A stretch of DNA of 16,290 nt from Nitrosomonadales bacterium. GTDB lineage: Bacteria; Pseudomonadota; Gammaproteobacteria; Burkholderiales; Nitrosomonadaceae. The stretch spans positions 1 to 16,290 of the forward strand of contig SPBV01000015.1 in NCBI GenBank assembly GCA_004525885.1, in the 5' to 3' direction. This document shows, piece by piece, positions 7,860-15,962 of the stretch. How positions within the stretch are numbered: the first letter of the stretch is position 1; the number at the start of each line of letters is the position of its first letter. The notes under the pieces were generated by a model, which searched no databases, was not told the origin of the DNA, and was given only the letters and a program-made list of their open reading frames with translations. Made by a program: the position numbers and the translations under genes.

Positions 7860-8612
7860 TTATTCTGTTTCAGATGTATCAACGAATATAGCTTTGTAAC
7901 TCGCATAAATTGAGGCAAAAACCGTTGGTATTAGTATGAAAAATCCCAGCCCATAGGGTATTGAGGAAATTATTGTTAGAATAATTAACGATATACCATA
8001 AATCTGAAGAGGTATGAAATTTGAAAGGCAGCCAAAGAAACTCAGTCGCATGGCCGCATAAGGGGACATACGGTCAAACATTATCAATAACGGTGCAAAC
8101 CAAGTGGCCATCATTAGTGGGACAGACAATGCTAGAAGCACTAGGGTGGCAGATAACGCGTTGCCCGAGACAGTTTTTAACTCATTTTCGTTAACCTTTT
8201 TTCCCTCTAATAGTAGGTCCATCAAAGTATCACCTCCTATTATCGAGGCTAAGCTTAAGATTAATAACGATCCTACCAGGGAGATTCCCCCCAATGTTAT
8301 CAGCGGAATAGTATTTGCTCGGAATCCTGCAAATAAATGACCAATTTCTAATTTTTTATCTTGTTCAAGAGCTTTACATCCGGTCATTAGACCAGCTAGA
8401 AAAACTGGAGAAAGTATTGTAAAAATAGCTTGTCCTATATTAAAAGGTAAACTTTCTAATGGGGCGAATGAAACTGCGGCTGCAAATACGACCGCAATAC
8501 TTAGCCAAGAACCGCATAGTATGATCCAGATTATCGGGCTGCAGCGAAATAAGTAGAAACCATTTAGTATCCACTGTAAACTTTGTTTTGCGCCAACTTG
8601 TTTTGCTTTCAT
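7860..8612 (-). CDS. BPSS1780-family integral membrane protein
   Basis: The 250-residue product is strongly hydrophobic, with about six membrane segments near residues 27-48, 60-78, 101-124, 152-178, 197-216 and 219-240. The soluble N-terminal lead (SLQWILNGFYLFRCSP, 11-26) and the overall layout resemble the BPSS1780 family of betaproteobacterial inner-membrane proteins, whose function is not established. AGGAAA just before the ATG is a good ribosome site. It is the last gene of the leftward unit after thrB (59-bp gap) and ends 29 bp from the converging end of uvrD. No catalytic or transport signature is visible, so I give no function. Family assignment is from pattern memory and is moderately sure; membrane location is clear. 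Confidence 0.8.
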   Translation of the reverse strand: MKAKQVGAKQSLQWILNGFYLFRCSPIIWIILCGSWLSIAVVFAAAVSFAPLESLPFNIGQAIFTILSPVFLAGLMTGCKALEQDKKLEIGHLFAGFRANTIPLITLGGISLVGSLLILSLASIIGGDTLMDLLLEGKKVNENELKTVSGNALSATLVLLALSVPLMMATWFAPLLIMFDRMSPYAAMRLSFFGCLSNFIPLQIYGISLIILTIISSIPYGLGFFILIPTVFASIYASYKAIFVDTSETE

Positions 8613-8671
8613 TATTTCCTGCCTACCTAGAGTGGAGAATCGTCGCTCAACCTTGATCTAATAATTTCTAC

Positions 8672-9622
8672 TCAAACCCAAACTTGCGCTTGTTTAGCCT
8701 GAGATAATAAATGACTTTGTAGTATGCGCCTAAAATAGTCTGGGTTTTTTGCATGAGTAAGCTCTCCCTCGCGTGGCAAATAGTAGTCATATAGTCTTGA
8801 TATCCAGAAGCGTAATGCTGCAGCACGCAACATCACTGGCCAGACATTACGTTCAGCGGACGTGAGCGGACGCGTGTAATGATATGCTTGAAGCATGGAC
8901 AACATGTGGGCTTCGTTCAGTTTTTCATTTTCAACTATACACCAGTCATTAGCAGCAATAGCGAGATCGTACAATAGAACATCGTTGCAGGCGAAGTAAA
9001 AATCGATTACGCCACCAACGCTGTTTTTGTTGAATAGTATGTTGTCACGAAACAGATCTGCATGAATTACACCGCGCGGGAGATCTCCAAATTGGTATAG
9101 TGATTGGAAATGCATTTCTTTCTTAAGAATATCCGCCTCTACTACCGGTAGAAGCGGTATGAGTGTGGGTACTATAGTTTCTCGCCACTTAGGCCCACGT
9201 GGATTACCCATTTTTTCTGGAAAGGATAGACCCGACAAGTGCATGTTCGCTATTAGTGTCCCCACTTGTGCGCATTGTTCTGGGGTTGGATACTCAAGCG
9301 AGCTTCCGGGTAAATGAGTAACAAGGCTTGCTGGCTTACCATTTAGATATCCCAGAAATTTATTGTCAAGGTTAGCCATCGGACTGGGACAAGGAATACC
9401 ATGGTGCGAGAGATGTACCATAAGGTTGAGGTAGTAGGGTAACTCAGAGGCAATTAGTTTTTCAAAAAGTGTGAGAATGTATTTTCCATGAGTAGTAGTG
9501 ACGAGATAGTTTGTGTTTTCAATACCGGAAGATATGCCTTGCAAGTCAATTAGCGTACCAAGGGAATAGCTTTCGAGCCAGGTAGAGAGTTGTTCTTGAG
9601 TAACAGTGGTGAATACAGACAT
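8672..9622 (-). CDS. thrB: homoserine kinase (type II, APH-like fold)
   Basis: Homoserine kinase phosphorylates L-homoserine with ATP, the step before threonine synthase. This 316-residue protein is not the GHMP-type ThrB of E. coli. It is the alternative form related to aminoglycoside phosphotransferases and choline kinases, used in many beta- and gammaproteobacteria. Visible features are SSGIENTNYLV (31-41) in the nucleotide-binding lobe, the catalytic loop HADLFRDN (187-194, catalytic aspartate 189) and the metal-binding IDFYFA (206-211, aspartate 207). Length fits the family. It sits 68 bp after the DUF2782 gene and 59 bp before the membrane protein gene, probably in one transcript starting at the LOG gene. 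An APH-like kinase of other specificity is possible in principle, but the context beside DUF2782 and polA is typical of thrB. Confidence 0.94.
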   Translation of the reverse strand: MSVFTTVTQEQLSTWLESYSLGTLIDLQGISSGIENTNYLVTTTHGKYILTLFEKLIASELPYYLNLMVHLSHHGIPCPSPMANLDNKFLGYLNGKPASLVTHLPGSSLEYPTPEQCAQVGTLIANMHLSGLSFPEKMGNPRGPKWRETIVPTLIPLLPVVEADILKKEMHFQSLYQFGDLPRGVIHADLFRDNILFNKNSVGGVIDFYFACNDVLLYDLAIAANDWCIVENEKLNEAHMLSMLQAYHYTRPLTSAERNVWPVMLRAAALRFWISRLYDYYLPREGELTHAKNPDYFRRILQSHLLSQAKQAQVWV

Positions 9623-9690
9623 GAGTAAGAAGTGGTAAAGGTGCAGAAGTATAGGCTGATGCGCTATTCTCCCTTGTTATTTAGGAAAGT

Positions 9691-10077
9691 TTAGAACTCG
9701 TATATCTTCCACATTGGCACGCGTATGCCATCGTCAAGAACGCCGTCATTGGCGTATGAGGCATCGCCAGTATCGTCATATAAGTAATATGGAAAACCAA
9801 TACGTGGAGTAACCTTGATTACGTGTATCCTGCCATCTATGCGGTATTCTTCAATCTTATCTTCTCCACGTTTCCTGATAATAACCAGTGGCTCTTCTAA
9901 CAGAGGGTCTTCAGCGTTAGGTGACTCTAATGGTAATTCCGGGAGCTCTGGCGGTGGCAGCACTTCCTGCACGTTGCTGGGTTGGGTAGACTGCGCCGTA
10001 GCAGGCGCTGTCAAACTAAGTAGCAACACAAGAAGTATTAGATGCACAGTGTTCCCTAGATGAGCTGGTTTATACAT
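9691..10077 (-). CDS. DUF2782 exported protein
   Basis: This 128-residue protein starts with a signal peptide: a hydrophobic core at about 11-23 and a likely signal peptidase I site ATA-Q at 26-29. A Pro/Glu/Leu-rich low-complexity spacer (about 40-65) follows. Then comes the conserved block: PLVIIRKRGEDKIEEYRIDG, then VKVTPRIGFPYYLYDDTG, ending RVPMWKIYEF. This matches DUF2782, a small periplasmic family without assigned function that is regularly encoded beside thrB and polA in betaproteobacteria. It begins 17 bp after the LOG-family gene and precedes thrB, so co-transcription is likely. The ribosome site is weak. The link to threonine synthesis or DNA polymerase I is positional only. Confidence 0.88.
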   Translation of the reverse strand: MYKPAHLGNTVHLILLVLLLSLTAPATAQSTQPSNVQEVLPPPELPELPLESPNAEDPLLEEPLVIIRKRGEDKIEEYRIDGRIHVIKVTPRIGFPYYLYDDTGDASYANDGVLDDGIRVPMWKIYEF

Positions 10078-10094
10078 TCTATCGACACGTGTTG

Positions 10095-10823
10095 TTATAG
10101 ATTGAGTTGAACTTCCAATTCTGCTGCAGTAGGTTCGAAACCACGGGTTTCGTAATACTTAAAAATTGCGCTAACTATTTGATTGGGATCATCTATTACT
10201 TGTATCAAATCCATATCTTCTGCAGAGATCATATTCTCAGCTATTAGTGACTGTCGAAACCAGCTAAGTATGCCACTCCAGAAATCCGAACAGACCAAAA
10301 TAATTGGCATTTTCCGAGTTTTTCCGGTTTGCACCAGCGTAAGTGCCTCCATCAGTTCATCCAGCGTACCAAACCCACCCGGCATAACTACATAGGCGGT
10401 GGCAAATCTTACAAACATATATTTACGCGCAAAAAAATGGCGAAAAGTTTGACTAATATCCTGATAGGTATTGCTATGCTGTTCATTTGGAAGTTGGATA
10501 TTCAGGCCGACGCTAGGTGATTTTCCGAAATATGCTCCTTTATTTGTTGCTTCCATAATACCAGAGCCACCACCTGAGATTACTGAGAAACCCGCATCAG
10601 ACAATTGCAGCGCAATTTGTTCTGCTAGTTTATAGTATGGATGGTCAGCACTAGTACGTGCACTGCCAAAAATGCTAACTGCAGGTTTAATGGAATTAAG
10701 GCGTTCTGTTCCCTCGACAAATTCTGCCATAATTCCAAATACGCGCCACGATTCCCGTGCTGACCAGTCTCTATCTAGGTGGTTAACGGTCACGTTACTG
10801 GGTGGTTTATCTTTTTGGTTCAT
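10095..10823 (-). CDS. LOG-family nucleotide phosphoribohydrolase (TIGR00730)
   Basis: The 242-residue protein has the Rossmann-like fold signatures of the LOG/TIGR00730 family: SIFGSART (50-57), SGGGSGIME (83-91), the RK pair at 133-134 and PGGFGTLDE (148-156). Members of this family cleave the base from nucleoside 5'-monophosphates, including cytokinin ribotides; in most bacteria the physiological substrate is unknown, and the lysine-decarboxylase label often seen is a historical error. The motifs needed for catalysis are intact. It has an N-terminal extension of about 45 residues before the first strand, as in longer members. It begins only 22 bp from the divergent polA start and leads a leftward unit with DUF2782, thrB and the membrane protein gene. 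Substrate is not deducible here. Confidence 0.9.
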   Translation of the reverse strand: MNQKDKPPSNVTVNHLDRDWSARESWRVFGIMAEFVEGTERLNSIKPAVSIFGSARTSADHPYYKLAEQIALQLSDAGFSVISGGGSGIMEATNKGAYFGKSPSVGLNIQLPNEQHSNTYQDISQTFRHFFARKYMFVRFATAYVVMPGGFGTLDELMEALTLVQTGKTRKMPIILVCSDFWSGILSWFRQSLIAENMISAEDMDLIQVIDDPNQIVSAIFKYYETRGFEPTAAELEVQLNL

Positions 10824-10845
10824 GGATAACCTTTAGAAAAATTTT

Positions 10846-13605
10846 ATGAAAACACTGTTGTTGGTTGATGGTTCATCATACCTGTATCGCGCTTTTCATG
10901 CGTTACCTGATTTACGAAATCGCCATAATGAGCCAACTGGGGCTATCAAAGGTGTTATCAGCATGCTGCGCCGTTTGCACAACGATTACCCAGCTGATTA
11001 TAGCGCGTGTATATTTGATGCAAAAGGTAAGACTTTTCGTGACTATTTGTATCCAGAGTACAAAGCACACCGTCCACCCATGCCAGATAATCTGGCGGCA
11101 CAGATTACACCACTACATGAATGTATACATGCCTTGGGGTGGCCAATGCTGATAATCGAAGGAGTAGAGGCAGACGACGTGATCGGCACGTTGGCAAAAC
11201 AAGCTGAGAATGAAAAGATGCGCTGTATTATTTCTACTGGCGATAAGGATATCGCGCAATTGGTAAATAATCAGATAACACTGGTAAATACTATGAACAA
11301 CGAAATCCTTGATGAAGCTGGTGTACTTGCCAAGTTTGGTGTTGAGCCTGAAAGAATATTGGACTATCTGACATTGGTGGGTGACAAAGCAGATAACATC
11401 CCAGGCGTGGAGAAGGTCGGACCGAAGACAGCAGTAAAATGGCTTAAACGATACGGCACACTGGATAACCTTATAGTTCATGCTAAAGATATTGATGGTG
11501 TAGTTGGAGAAAATTTGCGCAAAACATTCGACTGGCTTGAGAAATCGCGTGAACTACTCACTATTAAGTGTGATGTGGTTCTGCCTGTCGGTCTAAATAA
11601 TCTTGGATTGCAACCACAGGATACGATAAAACTTATAGAACTTTATGAGAGGTTGGATTTCAGGACTTGGTTGCGCGAATTACAACAATATACAGGTGTG
11701 GACCAAAAAAGCTCAGGTTTTTTGGGAATAAATCACACACAATCTATAATAGAGAATCAAGAGATAGACATGGGTCAACAAATTCTTGTTGAAGATATTT
11801 ATACAAATTACCAGACCATACTAACTAAATTTCAATTGGACGAATGGATTGAATATATTAAAAGTGCGCCCCTAGTTTCTATCGATACTGAAACTACCGG
11901 GCTAGATCCAATGAGAGCATCGCTCGTTGGTATATCATTCTCTATCAAATCACATCACGCTGCTTATTTGCCACTAGCTCATCGTTATACCGGAGCTCCT
12001 ATACAGATGGAAATAAGCTATGTGTTAGATAAACTTAGATTCTGGTTGGAAGACCCTAGCAGGCCAAAGCTCGGGCAAAACTTAAAGTACGATAAACACA
12101 TTTTTGCAAATCATGGTGTTGCCTTGAATGGCATCATGCACGATACGTTATTGCAATCTTATGTGCTGGAATCGCATCGTCCACATGATATGGATAATCT
12201 TGCGTTACGCCATCTTGATATCAAAACTATTAGCTACGATGAAATTACTGGTAAAGGTGCTAGCAGAATCAGTTTTGACCAGGTGGATATAGAGCACGCC
12301 ACGAAATATGCCGGGGAGGATGCTGACATCACACTACAATTGCATCAGCACCTATACCCACAAATTACGGATAATACTAAGTTTGAAAACGTTTATCGTA
12401 CACTCGAAATACCAGTGTTAGAGGTGCTTTTTGAGATGGAATGCAACGGTGTATTGCTGGATACAAATATGTTGAAAATCCAAAGTCGAGAATTAGGTGA
12501 GAAGATGCTCTTGCTTGAGGAAAAGGCTTTTGTAATTGCTGGCCAACCATTTAATCTAAATTCACCTAAACAAATTCAGGAAATACTATTTGGCCAACTC
12601 AAACTCCCCGTCGTTAAGAAGACCCCGAGCGGGGCTCCCTCCACAAATGAAGAAGTGTTACAACAACTAGCGCTGGATTATCCATTGCCGAAAATCTTGC
12701 TTAATTATCGTAGTCTTGCCAAGCTCAAAACAACTTATACAGATAAACTGCCGCGTATGGTAAATGTTGATACTGGAAGGGTACACACTAATTATGCCCA
12801 GGCAGTGGCAGTGACTGGCCGGCTATCCAGCAACGAACCCAATTTGCAAAATATTCCAATACGTACTGCGGAGGGTCGCCGTATTCGTGAAGCATTCATT
12901 GCACCACCGGGGCATCAGATTATTTCTGCTGATTATTCACAAATTGAATTACGCATTATGGCCCACATTTCAAAGGATATGGGATTACTTAAAGCTTTTA
13001 GTCTAGGCGAGGACATTCATTGTGCCACTGCTGCAGAAGTGTTTGGTGTGTCACTTGATATGGTAGATAGTGAACAGCGTCGCTATGCCAAAATTATCAA
13101 TTTTGGGCTGATATATGGTATGTCTGAATTTGGACTTGCTTTGCAGCTGGGTATTGAAAGGGCTGCCGCACGTGCCTACATGGATCGCTATTTTGCCCGT
13201 TATCCAGGTGTAGCGGACTATATGGATAGTACCAGAGAAGGCGCTAAAAAAACTGGCTATGTCGAAACTGTGTTTGGTCGCAGACTATGGCTACCAGAAA
13301 TCAATAGTCCCAACGGTAATCGTAGACAAGCTGCAGAACGTGCTGCAATCAATGCGCCAATGCAAGGTACAGCAGCAGATATTATCAAATTTGCCATGAT
13401 TGCAGTACGTAATTGGCTGATACAAGAAAAGCTGAGTAGCAAACTTATTATGCAGGTCCACGACGAATTGGTACTAGAAGTGCCTGATAACGAGGTAGAG
13501 ATAATAAAAAGAGCATTGCCGTTACTTATGGGCAGTGCCGCAAAACTGGACGTCTCACTATTAGTAGAACTTGGGGTCGGAGTAAATTGGGAGCGCGCAC
13601 ACTAA
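10846..13605 (+). CDS. polA: DNA polymerase I
   Basis: DNA polymerase I fills gaps in repair and removes RNA primers of Okazaki fragments. The 919-residue protein has all three domains intact. The 5' nuclease has LLVDGSSYLYRAFHAL (5-20), GVEADDVIG (106-114), GDKDIAQLV (132-140) and GDKADNIPGV (179-188). The 3'-5' proofreading exonuclease keeps DTET (347-350), GQNLKYDKH (410-418) and the YAGEDAD motif (488-494). The polymerase has motif A DYSQIELR (696-703, aspartate 696), motif B RRYAKIINFGLIYG (745-758) and motif C QVHDE (870-874, aspartate 873). So it is a proofreading-competent type, close in length to E. coli PolI (928). The linker at about 282-325 is low in conservation. The ribosome site is poor (AGAAA), and the start is 22 bp from the divergent LOG gene, so its promoter probably lies within that gene's coding region. 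Confidence 0.99.
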   Translation: MKTLLLVDGSSYLYRAFHALPDLRNRHNEPTGAIKGVISMLRRLHNDYPADYSACIFDAKGKTFRDYLYPEYKAHRPPMPDNLAAQITPLHECIHALGWPMLIIEGVEADDVIGTLAKQAENEKMRCIISTGDKDIAQLVNNQITLVNTMNNEILDEAGVLAKFGVEPERILDYLTLVGDKADNIPGVEKVGPKTAVKWLKRYGTLDNLIVHAKDIDGVVGENLRKTFDWLEKSRELLTIKCDVVLPVGLNNLGLQPQDTIKLIELYERLDFRTWLRELQQYTGVDQKSSGFLGINHTQSIIENQEIDMGQQILVEDIYTNYQTILTKFQLDEWIEYIKSAPLVSIDTETTGLDPMRASLVGISFSIKSHHAAYLPLAHRYTGAPIQMEISYVLDKLRFWLEDPSRPKLGQNLKYDKHIFANHGVALNGIMHDTLLQSYVLESHRPHDMDNLALRHLDIKTISYDEITGKGASRISFDQVDIEHATKYAGEDADITLQLHQHLYPQITDNTKFENVYRTLEIPVLEVLFEMECNGVLLDTNMLKIQSRELGEKMLLLEEKAFVIAGQPFNLNSPKQIQEILFGQLKLPVVKKTPSGAPSTNEEVLQQLALDYPLPKILLNYRSLAKLKTTYTDKLPRMVNVDTGRVHTNYAQAVAVTGRLSSNEPNLQNIPIRTAEGRRIREAFIAPPGHQIISADYSQIELRIMAHISKDMGLLKAFSLGEDIHCATAAEVFGVSLDMVDSEQRRYAKIINFGLIYGMSEFGLALQLGIERAAARAYMDRYFARYPGVADYMDSTREGAKKTGYVETVFGRRLWLPEINSPNGNRRQAAERAAINAPMQGTAADIIKFAMIAVRNWLIQEKLSSKLIMQVHDELVLEVPDNEVEIIKRALPLLMGSAAKLDVSLLVELGVGVNWERAH

Positions 13606-13710
13606 TTAAAATACTAAGTATTGGGGCATACAGTAAATTATGTAGCAAAGATAAGAGCTACTCCGAGATTTATATCCTACTCCTTTTTACCATCAGGGAA
13701 TGTTTTTTAC

Positions 13711-13740
13711 TTGCTAAAATAAGGAAAATTGCCGTAAAAT
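13711..13740 (+). promoter_or_regulatory. promoter of the rpsP operon
   Basis: TTGCTA (13711-13716) and TAAAAT (13735-13740) match sigma-70 -35 and -10 boxes at four and five of six positions, with an 18-bp spacer. Transcription would begin near 13747, giving a leader of about 35 nt before rpsP. It sits in the 176-bp gap after polA, consistent with independent high expression of ribosomal genes. Confidence 0.5.
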
Positions 13741-13781
13741 CACACACTTTTCAGTTTCAGATTCTTATAGGCGGTTCAGAC

Positions 13782-14045
13782 ATGGTCATAATTCGACTGG
13801 CGCGAGGCGGTGCTAAGAAGAGCCCGTTTTTTAATATGGTGGTAGCTGATTCACGTAATCCCCGTGATGGTAAGTTCATTGAGCGCATTGGATTCTATAA
13901 TCCCAGTGCGATGAAAAATGAGGAAGGATTGCGCGTACGACTTGATCGCATCACTTATTGGCAGTCGCAGGGTGCGCAGCTATCTGACACTGTAACAAGA
14001 CTTGTCAAGCAATTTGGAAAGCAGAAAACAGCAGCAAACAGCTAA
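13782..14045 (+). CDS. rpsP: 30S ribosomal protein S16
   Basis: S16 is an early-binding small-subunit protein needed for 16S rRNA folding. The 87-residue product opens MVIIRLARGGAKKSPF and contains VVADSRNPRDGKFIERIGFYNP (20-41), RLDRITYWQSQGAQ and a short basic tail, matching S16 throughout. The true start is 13782, where the family sequence begins; AGGCGG (13769-13774) is 7 nt upstream. The same frame stays open upstream for about 65 codons into the end of polA, but that part has no S16 similarity and spans the promoter. It heads rpsP-rimM-trmD-rplS, a conserved order. In many bacteria ffh precedes rpsP; here polA does. Confidence 0.98.
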   Translation: MVIIRLARGGAKKSPFFNMVVADSRNPRDGKFIERIGFYNPSAMKNEEGLRVRLDRITYWQSQGAQLSDTVTRLVKQFGKQKTAANS

Positions 14046-14067
14046 GGAAAGCGAAGCAACTGAACCC

Positions 14068-14580
14068 ATGGTTGTGATGGGGAAGATTGTCGGTTCCTTT
14101 GGAGTGCATGGCTGGGTTAAGGTTTTTCCATTTACTGAGTTTGTGGGTGGTTTGCTTGATTACTCTGTGTGGTGGCTGGGTAAAGGTGATGGAAAATGGC
14201 GTGAAACGAAGGTTATTAAGTGTAATGTTCATGCCAAAATGTTAATCTCTTTGTTGGAGCAATGCACTGATCGTACTGCTGCTATGGTGTTGAGAAGCAT
14301 GCAGATTGCGATTCCTCGTAATCAGTTGCCGGTATTATCAAGTAGCGGTAAAGACGGTTATTACTGGTCAGATCTTATTGGCTTAAAAGTGGTTAATTTG
14401 CAGAGTGAAGATCTTGGAAACGTAATTGGATTAATAGAATCAGGATCCAATGATATTCTACAAATTCAGAGCCTAAAAGAAGGTGAGAATGAAAGACTAA
14501 TTCCCTTCATCGATCAAGTAATTGTGAAGGTGGATTTAGAGGCTCACCAAATTATTGTAGATTGGGGGTTGGACTACTAG
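14068..14580 (+). CDS. rimM: 16S rRNA processing protein RimM
   Basis: RimM binds S19 in the 30S head and assists 16S rRNA maturation. From the ATG at 14068 the product is 170 residues: an N-terminal RimM barrel beginning MVVMGKIVGSFGVHGWVKV, and a C-terminal PRC-barrel half with YYWSDLIGLKVVN and RLIPFIDQVI ending IIVDWGLDY. The frame also has upstream TTG codons at 14002 and 14014 that would overlap rpsP and lengthen the protein by up to 22 residues. No ribosome site favours them, while the ATG gives the usual family length. AAGGAAA at 14044-14050 is rather far (about 17 nt) from the ATG, so the start is not certain. trmD follows after 11 bp. Confidence 0.95.
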   Translation: MVVMGKIVGSFGVHGWVKVFPFTEFVGGLLDYSVWWLGKGDGKWRETKVIKCNVHAKMLISLLEQCTDRTAAMVLRSMQIAIPRNQLPVLSSSGKDGYYWSDLIGLKVVNLQSEDLGNVIGLIESGSNDILQIQSLKEGENERLIPFIDQVIVKVDLEAHQIIVDWGLDY

Positions 14581-14591
14581 GGTAACGGACA

Positions 14592-15395
14592 ATGGCTTTT
14601 GAATTTGACGTCATTACCTTATTTCCAGAAATGTTCAATTCCATAACAAAATATGGTGTAACTGGCCGAGCGAAAGAAAATAAGTTTTACGAACTGCATA
14701 CGTGGAATCCGCGCGAATTTACTGAGAATGTTCATCGTTCGGTGGATGACCGCCCGTATGGAGGCGGGCCAGGTATGGTGATGTTAGCTGATCCACTGGA
14801 AAAAGCTATCACAGCAGCTAAAGCAAGGCAGGCAGCATGTGGAGTCAGTGGGATGAAAGTGATTTATCTTTCCCCCCAGGGTCGAATTCTTAACCATAAA
14901 TTAGTGAAGAAATTGGGCCGATTACCCGGGCTAATACTAATTTCAGGTCGCTACGAGGGCGTGGATGAACGTTTGATAAAACAGCAGGTGGACGAGGAAA
15001 TTTCTATTGGGGATTATGTTCTTTCTGGTGGAGAGTTGCCGGCAATGGTATTGATAGACAGTATGGTTAGACAGATACCAGGAGTGTTAGGCGACCCAGA
15101 ATCTGCAGACCAGGACTCATTTGTGGATGGCTTGTTGGATTTTCCACACTACACACGTCCTGAAGTTTATCAAGGAGATATGGTGCCGGAGATATTGACG
15201 TCTGGCGACCATGTTAAAATCAACCGCTGGCGCTTGCAACAGGCGTTGGGTAGGACATGGCTCAGACGCCCAGATTTGTTGGCGCTGAGAATTGAACAAG
15301 GCATGACTACTGAAGAAAAGAAACTATTGGAAGAGTTTAAGATGGCTTTTATAGATAATAAGTGCAAAGTGAATCAAAGTAAGGAGCAGAAATGA
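14592..15395 (+). CDS. trmD: tRNA (guanine-N1)-methyltransferase
   Basis: TrmD methylates G37 next to the anticodon of tRNAs reading codons starting with C (such as Leu CUN, Pro, Arg CGG) using S-adenosylmethionine, preventing +1 frameshifts. The 267-residue SPOUT-class protein has VDDRPYGGGPGMVM (51-64), YLSPQGR (92-98), the trefoil-knot cofactor segment SGRYEGVDERL (118-128) and IGDYVLSGGELP (139-150), then DQDSF (173-177) and LLDFPHYTRPEV (181-192) with the catalytic aspartate region. The tail is slightly longer than usual (about 250) and lysine-rich. Its TGA overlaps the rplS ATG as ATGA, suggesting translational coupling. All motifs are intact. Confidence 0.99.
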   Translation: MAFEFDVITLFPEMFNSITKYGVTGRAKENKFYELHTWNPREFTENVHRSVDDRPYGGGPGMVMLADPLEKAITAAKARQAACGVSGMKVIYLSPQGRILNHKLVKKLGRLPGLILISGRYEGVDERLIKQQVDEEISIGDYVLSGGELPAMVLIDSMVRQIPGVLGDPESADQDSFVDGLLDFPHYTRPEVYQGDMVPEILTSGDHVKINRWRLQQALGRTWLRRPDLLALRIEQGMTTEEKKLLEEFKMAFIDNKCKVNQSKEQK

Positions 15396-15814
15396 ATCTG
15401 ATTGAACAACTTGAAACAGAAGAGATTAAACGCTTAAACAAGACTATACCGGATTTTTCCCCTGGAGACACCGTGATTGTTAAAGTAAAAGTTGTTGAAG
15501 GAGCACGTAGTCGTGTTCAAGCCTATGAGGGAGTGGTAATCGCTAAACGTAATCGTGGTTTCAATTCGGCCTTTACTGTACGAAAAATATCCAGTGGTGA
15601 AGGAGTAGAGCGTACTTTCCAAACTTATTCGCCACTAATTAGTAGTATAGAGATCAAACGCCGTGGAGATGTACGTCGCGCAAAGCTTTATTATCTTCGA
15701 GATCGTTCTGGAAAATCAGCACGTATACGGGAGAAACTTCCCGCACGATCGGTTGCAAAGAAAGTAGCGACACAAAAAGTAGTGATAGAAAAAGAAAAGA
15801 CAAAAAAAGAATAG
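15392..15814 (+). CDS. rplS: 50S ribosomal protein L19
   Basis: L19 sits at the interface between ribosomal subunits. The 140-residue product shows the L19 pattern: FSPGDTVIVKVKVVEG (22-37), RVQAYEGVVIAKRNRG, a FTVRKISSGEGVERTF block and IEIKRRGDVRRAKLYYLRDRSGKSARIREK. The core ends near residue 115, as in E. coli L19. About 25 further residues form a lysine/glutamate-rich, probably disordered tail, a length variation seen in several betaproteobacteria. AAGGAG (15381-15386) lies 5 nt before the ATG, and the start overlaps the trmD stop by 4 nt. It is the last gene of the operon; a stem-loop lies 65 bp after its stop. Confidence 0.98.
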   Translation: MNLIEQLETEEIKRLNKTIPDFSPGDTVIVKVKVVEGARSRVQAYEGVVIAKRNRGFNSAFTVRKISSGEGVERTFQTYSPLISSIEIKRRGDVRRAKLYYLRDRSGKSARIREKLPARSVAKKVATQKVVIEKEKTKKE

Positions 15815-15878
15815 TCCTAAGATTCTGCAGCTTATTTTATTAAAGAAAATATTGTTTTTATAGTGAGTAATGTGAGTT

Positions 15879-15905
15879 GGTTGGTGTAATTTTACTACAC
15901 CAACC
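15879..15905. terminator. stem-loop between convergent rplS and cytochrome gene
   Basis: GGTTGGTGTA (15879-15888) and TACACCAACC (15896-15905) form a perfect 10-bp stem with a 7-nt loop. It lies between the converging rplS and cytochrome genes, where a bidirectional terminator is expected. No run of T follows on either strand, so it is not a textbook intrinsic terminator; it may stop transcription with Rho, or protect 3' ends. Confidence 0.5.
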
Positions 15906-15962
15906 TAGTGGATTGAATAAAGTCAGCATATAAGTTTCCTAAGTCTACAGATCAGCTAGTGT

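Noticed and set aside
10084..10093. ACACGTGT palindrome between the LOG and DUF2782 genes
   Set aside because: Eight bases, within an operon gap of 17 bp; no extended symmetry to support an operator.
12624..12637. CCCC-GAGC-GGGG hairpin inside polA
   Set aside because: A four-pair stem in coding sequence encoding an ordinary conserved PolI segment (TPSGAPST); no reason to think it acts as a structure.
13609..13623. Palindrome AATACT-A-AGTATT after the polA stop
   Set aside because: The one-base centre prevents a stable hairpin and there is no T-run; short AT-rich palindromes are expected by chance.
13587..13781. N-terminal extension of the S16 frame reaching back into polA
   Set aside because: S16 homology begins exactly at the ATG at 13782; the upstream part crosses the promoter and has no family similarity.
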